In this document: positions 8,253 to 20,595 of the stretch, in pieces
Layout: each line of letters begins with the position of its first letter
How positions within the stretch are numbered: position 1 is the stretch's first letter
Origin: Deinococcus aquaticus
GTDB lineage: Bacteria > Deinococcota > Deinococci > Deinococcales > Deinococcaceae
Reading direction: 5' to 3'
NCBI RefSeq assembly: GCF_028622095.1
Contig: NZ_CP115165.1
Coordinates: 2,663,501 to 2,727,500, forward strand
DNA: 64,000 bases
Made by a program: the position numbers and the translations under genes
The notes under the pieces: generated by a model
The model's input: only the letters and a program-made list of their open reading frames with translations
The model's database searches: none
Told to the model about the DNA's origin: nothing

Positions 8253-9281
8253 TTACAGGTGCGTGGTGAGCCAGCGTGCCCAGTTCCCCCACGCCACGCT
8301 CTGACGGACCCCGGCGGGCAGTTCATCCAGCAGGCGGGGCACGTGACCGTAGCGGTCGATACCGGCGGGCGTCTTCTCGGCCCCGAAACCTCCGTCCAGG
8401 TCGGTACCGAGGGCCACGCGGTCCCAGCCGATCAGGTCGGCGTAGTGGCGGGCGTGGTCGGCCAGCGCGGCCAGGGGTACGCGGTCCAGGCTGCCTTCCG
8501 GGAGCGGGCGGATGAAGCGGTTCAGGAGGACCAGTCCGATCACGCCGTCCGCGCTGGCGATGGCGCGGGCCATGTCGTCGGTCAGGTGGCGGTTGCCGGG
8601 CACCAGGGCGCGGCTGTTGGCGTGCGTGGCGATCATTCGCGGCCCGATCTGCGCGGCGTCCCAGAAGGCGTGATCGTCGAGGTGCGAGGCGTCCAGCGTG
8701 ACGTTCAGGTCCCGCATGGCCGTCACGAGGTCCACTCCGGCGGGCGTGAGTGGTCCGGGCGCGTCGGTGCCTCCGGCGTAGCGGGTGCGGCCCCAGGCGG
8801 GCCCGATGACGCGCACGCCACGCTCGACCCAGAACGGCAGGTCATCCGCGTCCCGGATGGGGTCCGCGCCTTCCATCAGCAGGACCACGCCCAGCGGCGC
8901 GTCCAGCGTATTCAGGTGAGGCCTGTTCAGGTGCGCGGCGACCCTGGCGGCCGAGGTGAGCAGGGTCAGGTGCCCGGCGTCCTGCAGGCGGTGGTACTCG
9001 TCCAGTTGCGCCAGGGCCTGCGCGCGGGCGCCCGCGTGGTCGGTATACCCGCCAGGAGTGTCGGGGCTGGCAGGGAGGGCGAACAGCGTCCCGAAGCACA
9101 CGCGGACCTGCGCTGCCCTCAGTTCCGGCAGCGTCACGGTGGCCGTCTGGTCCGGCACGGGGTCAGCGGCGCGCAGGGCGTCCAGCGCAAGGGTCAGGTC
9201 ACGGCCGTCCAGGGCGTTCATGGCGAGGTCCAGGTGACCGTCGATCAGGAAGTGCGAGTTCAGGAAGTGCGCGTCGGTCAT
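8253..9281 (-). CDS. membrane-dipeptidase-type (M19) zinc dipeptidase
   Basis: A 342-residue M19 (renal dipeptidase) family metallopeptidase. Zinc and catalytic elements are visible: DGHLDLAMN near residue 14 (HxD), LLMEGADPI near residue 134 (bridging Glu), DASHLDDHAFW and ATHANSRAL near residues 195-220 (His ligands), and ALGTDLDGGFG near residue 293. Such enzymes cleave L-D and D-configured dipeptides. ATG 9281 overlaps the stop of the HAD gene (ATGA). Together with the downstream NlpC/P60 peptidase and epimerase it suggests a pathway that breaks murein stem peptides down to free amino acids. Confidence 0.93.
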   Translation of the reverse strand: MTDAHFLNSHFLIDGHLDLAMNALDGRDLTLALDALRAADPVPDQTATVTLPELRAAQVRVCFGTLFALPASPDTPGGYTDHAGARAQALAQLDEYHRLQDAGHLTLLTSAARVAAHLNRPHLNTLDAPLGVVLLMEGADPIRDADDLPFWVERGVRVIGPAWGRTRYAGGTDAPGPLTPAGVDLVTAMRDLNVTLDASHLDDHAFWDAAQIGPRMIATHANSRALVPGNRHLTDDMARAIASADGVIGLVLLNRFIRPLPEGSLDRVPLAALADHARHYADLIGWDRVALGTDLDGGFGAEKTPAGIDRYGHVPRLLDELPAGVRQSVAWGNWARWLTTHL

Positions 9282-9985
9282 CGGGCGTCGGCGGTGGGGG
9301 AGGCGACGCCGATGCGGTCCACCAGTCTGGATACCCCGCCGAGGTCGTGCAGGGCGTCCGGGGTTTCGCCGCTCAGGTCGATCAGCGCGGCGTGCATGCC
9401 CAGGGCGAGGGCGGCGTCCACGTTCTCCTGCTTGTCGTCGATGAACAGCACCTCGGCGGCGTCCAGGCCCAGGGCGTTCAGGGCGTGCCGGTACGCGCCG
9501 GGCTCAGGTTTGTGAATGCCGACCGTGCAGGTGGCGACAGCCACGTCGATCAGGTCGTTCAGACCCAGGAATTCCAGGGTGCGGTCGATGCTGGGCAGGG
9601 TGTTGCTCAGCACGCCCAGGCGTAGGCCACGGGCGCGCAGGTCCCCGAGGATCTCGCGGGCGTTCGGGACGGGTTTCATGAACGCCTCGTACGGGTAACG
9701 TGCCGACAGTTGCTGCGCCTGAGTGTCTGTGAGGCCCAGCCGGGCGGCCAGTTCAGCGCTGTAGTCGTTCCAGAAGGTGTCCTCGTCGGCCTGGGTGCGC
9801 AGGTGCCACCACGTGAACGCGCGCTCCTGCCACTGCGCCTGCATGCCCGCTCCGACCTCGCGCGGGTCGAGTCCGAAAGCCTGGGCGGCCCACAGGGCGG
9901 CCTCGCGGTACACGCCGGGGTCGGTGTAGGCGATGGTGTCGTCCCGGTCGAACAGGACTGCGCGCAGCGGAGGCTGACTGGTCAT
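9278..9985 (-). CDS. HAD-superfamily hydrolase
   Basis: A 235-residue haloacid-dehalogenase-type phosphatase. Motif I is VLFDRDDTIAYT (the nucleophile Asp followed by Asp, with Arg instead of the more common Leu or Met between), motif II is LGVLSNT, the Lys is in IHKPEPGAYRHAL and motif III is VLFIDDKQENV. A helical cap lies between residues 20 and 100. Two ATGs (9994, 9985) are possible and neither has a clear ribosome-binding site. It is the first gene of the minus-strand cluster and overlaps the M19 gene; its substrate is unknown, and a sugar or amino-sugar phosphate would suit the context. Confidence 0.88.
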   Translation of the reverse strand: MTSQPPLRAVLFDRDDTIAYTDPGVYREAALWAAQAFGLDPREVGAGMQAQWQERAFTWWHLRTQADEDTFWNDYSAELAARLGLTDTQAQQLSARYPYEAFMKPVPNAREILGDLRARGLRLGVLSNTLPSIDRTLEFLGLNDLIDVAVATCTVGIHKPEPGAYRHALNALGLDAAEVLFIDDKQENVDAALALGMHAALIDLSGETPDALHDLGGVSRLVDRIGVASPTADAR

Positions 9986-10118
9986 GCCGATCATGCTAGA
10001 CGCTGGCTGGCGGCAGAACGTGACGGTCTGCGGTGCAGGCGCGCACGTGATGTGCCGGTGAACGCGTCCGCTTGCCGGGGCTGGGCGGAACCCTGAATGG
10101 AAAACAGGTCTTCTGTGC

Positions 10119-10214
10119 GTTTAGCGCAATCGGAGTGCCTGAAAGTGAGATTTTAGCAATAATTGACCTGTATAGGATTTTTAGGGGCAGATGAGCGCAA
10201 CAGGATTGCTAAAC
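10119..10214. promoter_or_regulatory. inverted repeats before the class-V aminotransferase gene
   Basis: GTTTAGCGCAATC (10119-10131) and GATTGCTAAAC (10204-10214) are inverted copies, with a further TTTTAGCAAT at 10151-10160. The downstream arm overlaps the -35 hexamer, which is how an operator would be placed. The stretch is AT-rich relative to its surroundings. Confidence 0.45.
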
Positions 10215-10234
10215 TCACGCTTCTACGCTAGGCT
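10206..10234 (+). promoter_or_regulatory. promoter of the class-V aminotransferase gene
   Basis: TTGCTA (10206-10211), 17-bp spacer, TAGGCT (10229-10234), then six bases to ATG 10241. This implies a leaderless mRNA. Confidence 0.6.
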
Positions 10235-10240
10235 GACCGC

Positions 10241-11389
10241 ATGTTCGAGGACCCCTACACCGAGCACGTCCTGCTGACGCCCGGCCCCACCCCCATCCAC
10301 CCCCGCGCCCAGCAGGCCCTCATGCGACCCATGCTCGGCCACATGGACCCCGAAATCTTCGCGCTGAACACCGAAATCCAGGCGGACCTGCGCGCCATGT
10401 ACGGCACGACCGACACCACCTTCACCGCCCTGCTCGCCGGAACCGGCAGCCTCGGCATGGAAGCCGGATTCGCCAACCTCGTCGAGAGTGGCGACGAGGT
10501 CCTCGTCTGCGCCAACGGTTCGTTCGGGCGGCGCATGGCCGACATGGCCGCCCGCTACGGCGCGAACGTCCGCCTCGTCACCGCCCCGCTCGGCGAGGCC
10601 ATCAACCCCGACGACGTGGCCGCGCAGATGAACGGCGTGCAGATGGTCGCCGTCGTGCACGGCGAGACCAGCACCGGCGTCCTGAACCCCGTCCCGCAGA
10701 TCGCGCAGATTGCCCGGCAGCACGGCGCACTCCTGACCGTGGACGCCGTCACGACCGCCGGGATGGAACCCTTCCACATGGCCGAGTGGGGCGTGGACTA
10801 CGCCTACACCGGCGCGCAGAAGTGCCTCAGCGCCCCCCCCGGCCTGGCACCCGTCGCCATCAGCGACCGCGCCATGGCCCGCTACCACGCCCGCCGCACG
10901 CCCACCCCGCTGTGGTACTGCGATTTCGAGGGCCTGCGCGACTACTGGGAGCGCCACACCTACCACCACACCGTCCCCGTCAACCTGCACTACGCCCTGC
11001 ACGCTGCCCTGCGCGCCGCGCTGGACGAGGGCATGCTGAACCGCAAGGCCCGCGTGCAACACGTCGGGCAGGCCATTCAGGCGGCGCTGGCCCCGCTGGG
11101 CTTCACGCCCTACGTGCAACGCCCGGAAGACCGCCTGCCCACCGTCCTCGCGTTGCGCCTCCCGGAGGGTTTCGACGACGCGGGCGTCCGCCGCGCCCTG
11201 CGGGAACGGCAGATCAGCGTCACGGGCGGCCTGGGCGCCACCGCCGGCCTGATCTGGCGACTGGGCCTGATGGGCGAGACGGCCCGCCCCGCCCCGTACC
11301 GCGCGCTGATGAACGCCCTGGAAGACCTGCTGGGCGTGCAGGGCCTCACCGAACGCTTCAACGACGCGCTGGAACCTGTTCCCGCCTGA
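10241..11389 (+). CDS. class-V PLP-dependent aminotransferase (alanine/serine-glyoxylate type)
   Basis: A 382-residue fold-type I aminotransferase. [10 protein letters not shown] near residue 12 and MLGHMDPEI near residue 30 are hallmarks of the alanine-glyoxylate/serine-glyoxylate/phosphonate group. [14 protein letters not shown] binds the cofactor region, [12 protein letters not shown] carries the PLP-ring Asp, and [16 protein letters not shown] contains the Schiff-base Lys. The C-terminal domain ends with [19 protein letters not shown], the usual substrate-carboxylate region. It may transaminate glyoxylate, or act as a purine-linked or aspartate aminotransferase; the sequence does not settle this. 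It is monocistronic, with an AT-rich control region in front. Confidence 0.9.
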   Translation: MFEDPYTEHVLLTPGPTPIHPRAQQALMRPMLGHMDPEIFALNTEIQADLRAMYGTTDTTFTALLAGTGSLGMEAGFANLVESGDEVLVCANGSFGRRMADMAARYGANVRLVTAPLGEAINPDDVAAQMNGVQMVAVVHGETSTGVLNPVPQIAQIARQHGALLTVDAVTTAGMEPFHMAEWGVDYAYTGAQKCLSAPPGLAPVAISDRAMARYHARRTPTPLWYCDFEGLRDYWERHTYHHTVPVNLHYALHAALRAALDEGMLNRKARVQHVGQAIQAALAPLGFTPYVQRPEDRLPTVLALRLPEGFDDAGVRRALRERQISVTGGLGATAGLIWRLGLMGETARPAPYRALMNALEDLLGVQGLTERFNDALEPVPA

Positions 11390-11410
11390 ATCCACAGAAC
11401 ACGGCATAAG

Positions 11411-11446
11411 GAAGGCGGGGCACCTTGTATGGGGTGCCCCGCCTTC
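11411..11446. terminator. bidirectional hairpin terminator
   Basis: GAAGGCGGGGCACC (11411-11424) pairs almost perfectly with GGTGCCCCGCCTTC (11433-11446) across a short loop. It separates two convergent genes. Confidence 0.8.
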
Positions 11447-11466
11447 TGTGTGGGTTGCCTCCCGCT

Positions 11467-12171
11467 TCAGCCCATGCGGCCGGTGCGGATCACGTCCGCG
11501 ATCACGGGCGGCAGGTTCCACGCCATGATGTCAAACGCACTCGACGCGAAATCGTACGTGACCTTGTGCAGCGACACCTTCGGCTTGCGACCCACGCAAT
11601 CCACGATCGCCACGTCCGCGCCCGGCTCGTGATTCAGGGTCAGGCCCACACTGCCGGGATCCACGAACGTCGTCTCACCGATCACCCGCACGAATGGCAC
11701 GTGCGACCCACCCACGACCACCACCCGCGCGCCCAGCGTCTCGGCCAGCGCCTCCAGCTCACGCTCCTGCGCCATCAGGTCCAGACGCGCCTCCGGATCG
11801 TGCGGACTGCCGTGAAAGTACCGGACCCGCCCGATCGGCGTGGTGATCCGGCCGCCCGGCGGCAGGCGACGTAGGAAATCCACCTGCTCGGGCGTCAGCA
11901 TCTTCTTCGTCCAGCCCAGCACCTGATCCGCCACGCCCTTGCGGTCCGCGCGGTCCCCGAGTTCCATCGCCACGCGCATGTCACTGGACCCCAGGCCCGT
12001 CACCCACCCCTCACGTTTCACGAAATCGATGACCGGACCCGGGCTCGCGCCGTACCCGACAAGGTCGCCCACCACAATCACCTGATTGACGATATGTTCC
12101 GACAGAAAACGCTTGACCGCAGTCAAGGCGTGAATGTTCCCATGAAGATCGCTGATGAAGGCCAGTCGCAA
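11467..12171 (-). CDS. metallophosphoesterase
   Basis: A 234-residue calcineurin-like phosphoesterase of the YfcE/MJ0936 size class. Metal-binding blocks in order: FISDLHGN (residue 5), [12 protein letters not shown] (about 38), GSSDM (about 62, where most relatives have GNHD), YFHGSPHDP (about 119), VVGGSHVPF (about 152, in place of GHTH) and DPGSVG (about 171). The first Asp/His pair and the HGSP His are intact, but the Asn/His of GNHD is replaced, so metal geometry or substrate may differ. It is divergent from lnt and convergent with the aminotransferase gene. Substrate unknown. Confidence 0.88.
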   Translation of the reverse strand: MRLAFISDLHGNIHALTAVKRFLSEHIVNQVIVVGDLVGYGASPGPVIDFVKREGWVTGLGSSDMRVAMELGDRADRKGVADQVLGWTKKMLTPEQVDFLRRLPPGGRITTPIGRVRYFHGSPHDPEARLDLMAQERELEALAETLGARVVVVGGSHVPFVRVIGETTFVDPGSVGLTLNHEPGADVAIVDCVGRKPKVSLHKVTYDFASSAFDIMAWNLPPVIADVIRTGRMG

Positions 12172-12232
12172 GGTCCTTCCATCCTAGAGCAAAACGTCGC
12201 GCCCTGCCCGACATCCTTGCCCCCAACCCCCC

Positions 12233-12238
12233 TATCAT
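12233..12238 (+). promoter_or_regulatory. -10 box before lnt
   Basis: TATCAT, seven bases before ATG 12246. It favours this ATG over the one at 12237, which would overlap the box. Confidence 0.45.
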
Positions 12239-12245
12239 GGGCCGG

Positions 12246-13787
12246 ATGCCCGCCCCCGCCATAGCCGCCCTGCTCGGACTGACCCTCGCCGCGTGCGGCC
12301 TGCCGCTCCCGTGGAGTTTCCTGACCGCCCTGCCCCTGGCCGCCCTGCTCGGGTACGCCGCCGCCGCACCCACCCGCCGAAGCGTCACGGCCCGCGTGTT
12401 CTGGGCCGGATTCGGGTACTTCGCGCTGCACCTGTGGTGGCTCGGCGCGTTCCTGCAACAACTCCTCGGGGCCGCGCCGCTGGTGATCGTGCTGTTCGTG
12501 CTGGAAGCCGCGTTCCTGGCCGTCATGGCCGCCGTCGCCGTGAACGTCGCCCGCACGCCCACCGGCCGCATCTGGGCACTCGCGGGCGGGTGGGTGATCC
12601 TGGAATGGCTGCGTTTCCTGGGACCGCTCGCGTTCCCGTGGCCCACCCTGGGGTACACGCTGCTAACCACGTCCGCCATTCAGATCGCCGACCTGGGCGG
12701 CGTGCTGCTCGGCAGCGTGCTGGTCGCGTTCACCGCTGCCAGCCTCGCCCACGCCTGGACCGGACGCCAGCAGCAGGGGAGACGCCCCCTCGCCCCGGCC
12801 GTCCTGGCCGCCGTCGCCTGGGCCGCCGCGCTCGGGTACGGCGTCACCCGCACGCCCAGCGACGGCCCGGAGCAACCCATGCGGGTTCTGCGCGTCACCT
12901 TCGACGCGTTCGGCCGGGCCAGCGGAGAACTGACTTCCGAAGAGCAGTTCTCCGCGCAGACAGCCGCCAGCCTGAACCGCCCACCCGGCAGCGTCATCGT
13001 CTGGAGCGAGGGTGCCATCAGTTCACCCGGCACCCGCCCGGCAACCGGTCAAACCATCCCCGCGTTCCCCGGCCCCGGTATCAGCGGCATCGGCGGATAC
13101 GAGCAACTCACCCCGCCCGGCCCGGACCCCATCCGGCAACCCGCCACGTACCGGCAGTTCAATACGGTCGCCAGCCTCGACGCAGGCGGCACCATCCAGA
13201 GCATGAGCGCCAAGGCCCGCCTCGTCCCGTTCGGTGAGGAATTCCCGTTCCGGCCCATCCTCGGACCCGTCTACCGCGTCATCGAAACCTCACTGGGATT
13301 CACGCTGCCCAGCATGACACCCAACCCCAACCCCACGCCCATCACGCTGAACGGCGTGCTGTACGGCGCGTACATCTGCTACGACAGCGTGTTCCCGTGG
13401 GTTGCCCGGGCGCTTGCCAACCAGGGTGCGCAGGTGCTCGTGAACCCCAGCAACGACGGCTGGTACCAGGGCTGGGGCGTGCAGCAGCACTTCAACATGG
13501 GCCGCGTCCGCGCCATCGAAACGCGCCGCTGGGTCGTCCGCAGCGTCAACAACGGAGTTGCCGGAACCGTGAACGACCTCGGGCAACCCGTGCAGACCGT
13601 GGACAGCGGTCAGGAGCTTCAGGTACTGGACGTCCGCCCGAAACTCCTGAACGGCACCACCGTCTACATGCGCCTGGGAGACTGGCCCGCGCTGATCCTG
13701 GCGCTGCTGATGGTCGCGTACGGAGTCAGGCAGGACCGTCGGCAGGCTACCAGAGTGGCAGGCGTCACCGAGCGTACGGGCGGGTGA
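12246..13787 (+). CDS. lnt: apolipoprotein N-acyltransferase
   Basis: A 513-residue integral membrane enzyme that N-acylates the lipid-modified Cys of lipoproteins. Six or so N-terminal membrane segments (residues 5-205) precede a nitrilase-like periplasmic domain and a final membrane helix ([13 protein letters not shown]). The catalytic triad is visible as Glu in IVWSEGAIS, Lys in [14 protein letters not shown] and Cys in [12 protein letters not shown]. The presence of lnt fits a diderm-type envelope and the lipoprotein encoded at 15996. It stands alone between a phosphoesterase and a recombinase gene. Confidence 0.95.
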   Translation: MPAPAIAALLGLTLAACGLPLPWSFLTALPLAALLGYAAAAPTRRSVTARVFWAGFGYFALHLWWLGAFLQQLLGAAPLVIVLFVLEAAFLAVMAAVAVNVARTPTGRIWALAGGWVILEWLRFLGPLAFPWPTLGYTLLTTSAIQIADLGGVLLGSVLVAFTAASLAHAWTGRQQQGRRPLAPAVLAAVAWAAALGYGVTRTPSDGPEQPMRVLRVTFDAFGRASGELTSEEQFSAQTAASLNRPPGSVIVWSEGAISSPGTRPATGQTIPAFPGPGISGIGGYEQLTPPGPDPIRQPATYRQFNTVASLDAGGTIQSMSAKARLVPFGEEFPFRPILGPVYRVIETSLGFTLPSMTPNPNPTPITLNGVLYGAYICYDSVFPWVARALANQGAQVLVNPSNDGWYQGWGVQQHFNMGRVRAIETRRWVVRSVNNGVAGTVNDLGQPVQTVDSGQELQVLDVRPKLLNGTTVYMRLGDWPALILALLMVAYGVRQDRRQATRVAGVTERTGG

Positions 13788-13821
13788 AGGCCAGGGCTTC
13801 GGCCCTCAAATCGGCGTCCGT

Positions 13822-13840
13822 TGATAATGCATGTTATCAT
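13822..13840. promoter_or_regulatory. palindrome over the recombinase promoter
   Basis: TGATAATGCATGTTATCA (13822-13839) is an inverted repeat with 6-bp perfect arms. It covers a TATCAT box (13835-13840) nine bases before ATG 13850, so it may be both promoter and operator. Confidence 0.45.
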
Positions 13841-13849
13841 CGGCTCACC

Positions 13850-14827
13850 ATGACCCAGAGCATCCAGGCTTTCACCAGTGACCGCCTCGCCCAGGCCCGC
13901 GCTCTTGCCGGGCTGACCGATGAGGCCCTGCGCGTCCGGGCGATCACCGCCGCGCGCGACAAGTCTGCCGGTGACCTGTGGGCGCTCACGCTGGCTTACC
14001 TCAGCAGCGATACCAGCGCGGGTGTGAAACTCAGCGTGCACACCCTGCGCGCCTACCGTAAGGGCGTGGAGGTGCTGGTCGAGCACGCAGGCGCGAACGC
14101 CTGGAATCTGTTGCACCCGGGGCGGCGGGAGCCGTCGCTGTTCGTGGCCTCTCTGACCGCGTCGGGTCTGAAGCCGGCGACGGTGCAGGCGCGGGTGGCA
14201 GCGGCGGGCGCGCTGTACCGGGCGCTGCGCTGGGCGGGCGCGACGGACGCCGATCCGTTTGCGGACGTGAAGCGCCCGAAGGACCGGACGAAGGGTGTGG
14301 TGAAGAACCCGCCGTACCGGGCGGATTTCGTGCAGGCGATGCTGGCGGAGGCGGACGTGCAGGAGCAGGTGCTGCTGCTGCTGTTGACGCATGCGGGCCT
14401 GCGGATCGCGGAGGCGCTGGCGGTCGAGTGGGAGCACGTGGATCTGGGGCGGCGTCGGCTACTGGTCGCGCACGGCAAGGGTGACAAGGCGAGGATCGTG
14501 CCGCTGAGTGCGCGACTGCGGGAGGCGCTCTCGGCGTTGCAGGACGGGCGGGTGGCCGCGCCGGGGTCGGGTGGGCGGTTGCTGTCGTTCCGGGCGTACT
14601 CGACGGCGTACGAGCGGTTGCAGCGGCTGGCGCTGCGCTGCGGCATGGCGCAGGAGTTCCGGGGGTTCCATGCGGGCCGGAAGTATGCGGGCACGCAGTT
14701 GTACGCGGCCGTCAAGGATTTCACGCGGGTGGCGGGGTTCCTGGGGCATGAGCAGGTGGACACGACGCGGCGGTACGTGGAGTTGCCGGAGGATGATCTG
14801 GATGATGTGGTCGAGGGGTTCCGTTAG
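13850..14827 (+). CDS. XerD-like tyrosine recombinase
   Basis: A 325-residue site-specific recombinase. The N-terminal SAM-like domain (residues 1-140) is followed by a catalytic domain with HAGLRIAEALAVEW (first Arg), HGKGDKARIVPL (Lys), FHAGRKYAGTQLY (HxxR) and LGHEQVDTTRRYV (His and the Tyr nucleophile). It is the length of XerC/XerD and sits among housekeeping genes with no phage or plasmid genes nearby, so a chromosome-dimer or other housekeeping role is more likely than an integrase. ATG 13850 was chosen because the palindromic promoter ends just upstream and the sequence before it belongs to lnt in another frame. Confidence 0.9.
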   Translation: MTQSIQAFTSDRLAQARALAGLTDEALRVRAITAARDKSAGDLWALTLAYLSSDTSAGVKLSVHTLRAYRKGVEVLVEHAGANAWNLLHPGRREPSLFVASLTASGLKPATVQARVAAAGALYRALRWAGATDADPFADVKRPKDRTKGVVKNPPYRADFVQAMLAEADVQEQVLLLLLTHAGLRIAEALAVEWEHVDLGRRRLLVAHGKGDKARIVPLSARLREALSALQDGRVAAPGSGGRLLSFRAYSTAYERLQRLALRCGMAQEFRGFHAGRKYAGTQLYAAVKDFTRVAGFLGHEQVDTTRRYVELPEDDLDDVVEGFR

Positions 14828-14941
14828 GAAATTTCCGGCTGGGGTGTTACCCCTCAGCGTGGCGCGCTGGCCCCTTCCTGGCCTTCCTGTGCGCCCGCGT
14901 GTTTTTGTGCATGCTGGACGCCGTTTTTCTACTCACAGTAA

Positions 14942-14973
14942 ATGACCGCCCGGACATCAGCCTGGGCGGTCAT
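14942..14973. terminator. bidirectional hairpin terminator after the recombinase gene
   Basis: ATGACCGCCCGG (14942-14953) pairs with CCTGGGCGGTCAT (14961-14973) with a short loop. It lies between convergent genes. A smaller hairpin (GCTGGGGT/ACCCCTCAGC) lies at 14839-14859. Confidence 0.7.
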
Positions 14974-14993
14974 AGATACTCCGGAACGAGGGC

Positions 14994-15959
<966 letters not shown>

Positions 15960-15995
15960 CAAATGCATTAGACTGCCGGTACGGAGGCTTTGGCT

Positions 15996-16364
15996 ATGCT
16001 GCGTTTCTTGGTGACTTCTTTACTGTTAACGGGTGTTCTGGCTTCATGCGCTCCAGCCCAGCAGGGCTCGCGCATGGTGACGGTCACTCCCATGTTGATC
16101 AAGGTGTCGGGCGCCGCCGCGCGCGGCGCGACCGTCACCGTTCAGGGGCGCTACCTGGGTGGTCCGACGACCGGTCAGGTGCGCCTGGGGGCCGATGAGG
16201 ACGGCAAGGGCGGCTACGTGTTCCCCGCGTCGGCCGTGCGGTCCTGGACGGACAGCGAGATCGTGCTGACCATCCCGGCCGACGCGCCGGTCGGCGGCAG
16301 CTGGCTGTTCGTGGAGGTGGCCGGGAAGCAGTCGACCGGGCTGCCGTACAGCGTTCAGCAGTAA
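15996..16364 (+). CDS. IPT/TIG-domain lipoprotein
   Basis: A 122-residue secreted lipoprotein. The signal peptide [18 protein letters not shown] ends in a lipobox (LASC), so the mature protein would start at Cys 18. Residues 35-118 form one immunoglobulin-like TIG domain ([19 protein letters not shown], then a strand ending PYSVQQ). ATG 15996 is chosen over TTG 15990 because ACGGAGG lies eight bases before it. It is probably anchored to the membrane; partner unknown. Its TAA stop is the first three bases of a family-2 palindrome. Confidence 0.8.
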   Translation: MLRFLVTSLLLTGVLASCAPAQQGSRMVTVTPMLIKVSGAAARGATVTVQGRYLGGPTTGQVRLGADEDGKGGYVFPASAVRSWTDSEIVLTIPADAPVGGSWLFVEVAGKQSTGLPYSVQQ

Positions 16365-16386
16365 TACGGACTCCGGGAGTTCGTAT
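16364..16386. repeat. family-2 repeat, minimal palindromic copy
   Basis: ATACGGACTCC and GGAGTTCGTAT lie head to head with one base between them. These are the terminal inverted repeats of the longer family-2 elements at 44564, 51419 and 55092 without the interior. The copy begins on the last base of the TAA stop of the TIG lipoprotein gene. Confidence 0.6.
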
Positions 16387-16550
16387 AACCCGTGTCCGGC
16401 GCTGGCCGGGGCGTGAAGGCAAGGTGGGGGCGGTCCGTTTCGGCGGGCCGCCCTCTCCCCTGTTGCTCTGCCAGCGGGGCGGGGTGCCGGGCCGTGCTGA
16501 CTGGTGATTTTTGCCGTGCCGCGCGGCGGAGGCGTGAGGAGTGAATGCTG

Positions 16551-16556
16551 TAAACT
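16551..16556 (+). promoter_or_regulatory. extended -10 box before hisS
   Basis: TAAACT preceded by TGC, nine bases before ATG 16566; no ribosome-binding site follows it. Confidence 0.45.
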
Positions 16557-16565
16557 CCTTTGGTT

Positions 16566-19681
<3,116 letters not shown>

Positions 19682-19695
19682 CCGGTTGAAGTGAA

Positions 19696-19742
19696 GGGAG
19701 GAGGGTCGTGCTTATCCACGACCCTCCTCCCTGTCTGTTTTG
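19696..19742 (+). terminator. Rho-independent terminator of hisS-aspS
   Basis: GGGAGGAGGGTCGTG (19696-19710) and CACGACCCTCCTCCC (19717-19731) form a perfect 15-bp stem with a six-base loop, followed by TGTCTGTTTT. Confidence 0.92.
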
Positions 19743-19770
19743 GCCCCTGGAAGCTACAGATATGCCGCGG

Positions 19771-19816
19771 TAAGTGAAATGATTCACGATTTTGCTATTT
19801 CGTGAAAAGAGTAGCC
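19771..19816 (+). repeat. family-1 intergenic repeat, copy B
   Basis: TAAGTGAAATGATTCACGAT, nine bases, TCGTGAA, then AAGAGTAGCC. It lies about 30 bp after the aspS terminator, between convergent genes. Confidence 0.8.
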
Positions 19817-19845
19817 TCCTCTACTTAGTTCGCTGTTTTGTCCTG

Positions 19846-20595
19846 TCAAAGCCCCTGCTGCCGCAGGAATTCAAGCGTGAAACTCGCCACTGCTTTCGGG
19901 TGCGTGTCCGTCAGGCCATGCGGCGCGCCCGGAATCTGGCGGATCACTGCGTCCGGAATATCCGACTGAATACGCCTGACCGTCCACGAACGGATCACCA
20001 GATCCGACAGGCCGTCCAGCAGCAGGGTCGGCACGGTCACGCGGCCCAGCAGCGGGCCGGTCATGTGGTCCTCCTGATCGCGGGCAAGTTTGACCATGCG
20101 CCGCACCCCGCAGTGCACGTACGCTTTCAGGCCCGGCATCAACAGGCCCGGACGCTCGAGTGGCAGGTCTCTCAGCAACCGCAGCAGTTGCATGCGCACG
20201 CTGGGGTTCTCCGGAATTCCGGTGGGCGCGCAGGCGATCAGGGCGCTGCTCAGGTGCGGGTAGCGCGCCGCGAGGTCGATGATCACCTCCCCGCCTAGCG
20301 AGTGCCCCAGCAGCGGCACGCCCTGGAGGTTCAGGCGGGTCAGCCAGGCGGCCAGGTGATCCGTCAGATGCGAGATGCACACCGGGTAGTGACGGACTCC
20401 CTCGCTGTACCCGTGACCGGGCGGGTCGTACACGAAGACCCGTCGTTCGCGGGCCAGTTCCCGCGCCAGCCGTGCGTACATCCACGACGCGCACCCCAGG
20501 CCAGGCACGATCACGACCGGCTGGCCCTGGCCGCGCACCCAGGCGTGCGTGCTCAGGCCATTCACCGGCACCACCAACGAGTGTCCGTCAGTCAT
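19846..20595 (-). CDS. alpha/beta-fold hydrolase
   Basis: A 249-residue alpha/beta hydrolase. VIVPGLGCASWMY (about residue 28) supplies the oxyanion hole, LLGHSLGGEVI (about residue 96) the Ser nucleophile, LLDGLSDLVI the acid residue, and PGAPHGLTDTHP the catalytic His. It overlaps by eight bases the similar hydrolase gene upstream, so the two are co-transcribed paralogues. Substrates (esters, lactones, peroxides) cannot be predicted. Confidence 0.88.
   Translation of the reverse strand: MTDGHSLVVPVNGLSTHAWVRGQGQPVVIVPGLGCASWMYARLARELARERRVFVYDPPGHGYSEGVRHYPVCISHLTDHLAAWLTRLNLQGVPLLGHSLGGEVIIDLAARYPHLSSALIACAPTGIPENPSVRMQLLRLLRDLPLERPGLLMPGLKAYVHCGVRRMVKLARDQEDHMTGPLLGRVTVPTLLLDGLSDLVIRSWTVRRIQSDIPDAVIRQIPGAPHGLTDTHPKAVASFTLEFLRQQGL

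Noticed and set aside
13397..13849. Extension of the recombinase frame 450 bases upstream into lnt
   Set aside because: This part is an out-of-frame reading of lnt; the real start at 13850 follows a promoter and matches Xer length.
13850..14827. Recombinase as sign of a genomic island or prophage
   Set aside because: Neighbours are housekeeping genes with the same base composition, and no attachment repeats, phage or plasmid genes are nearby.
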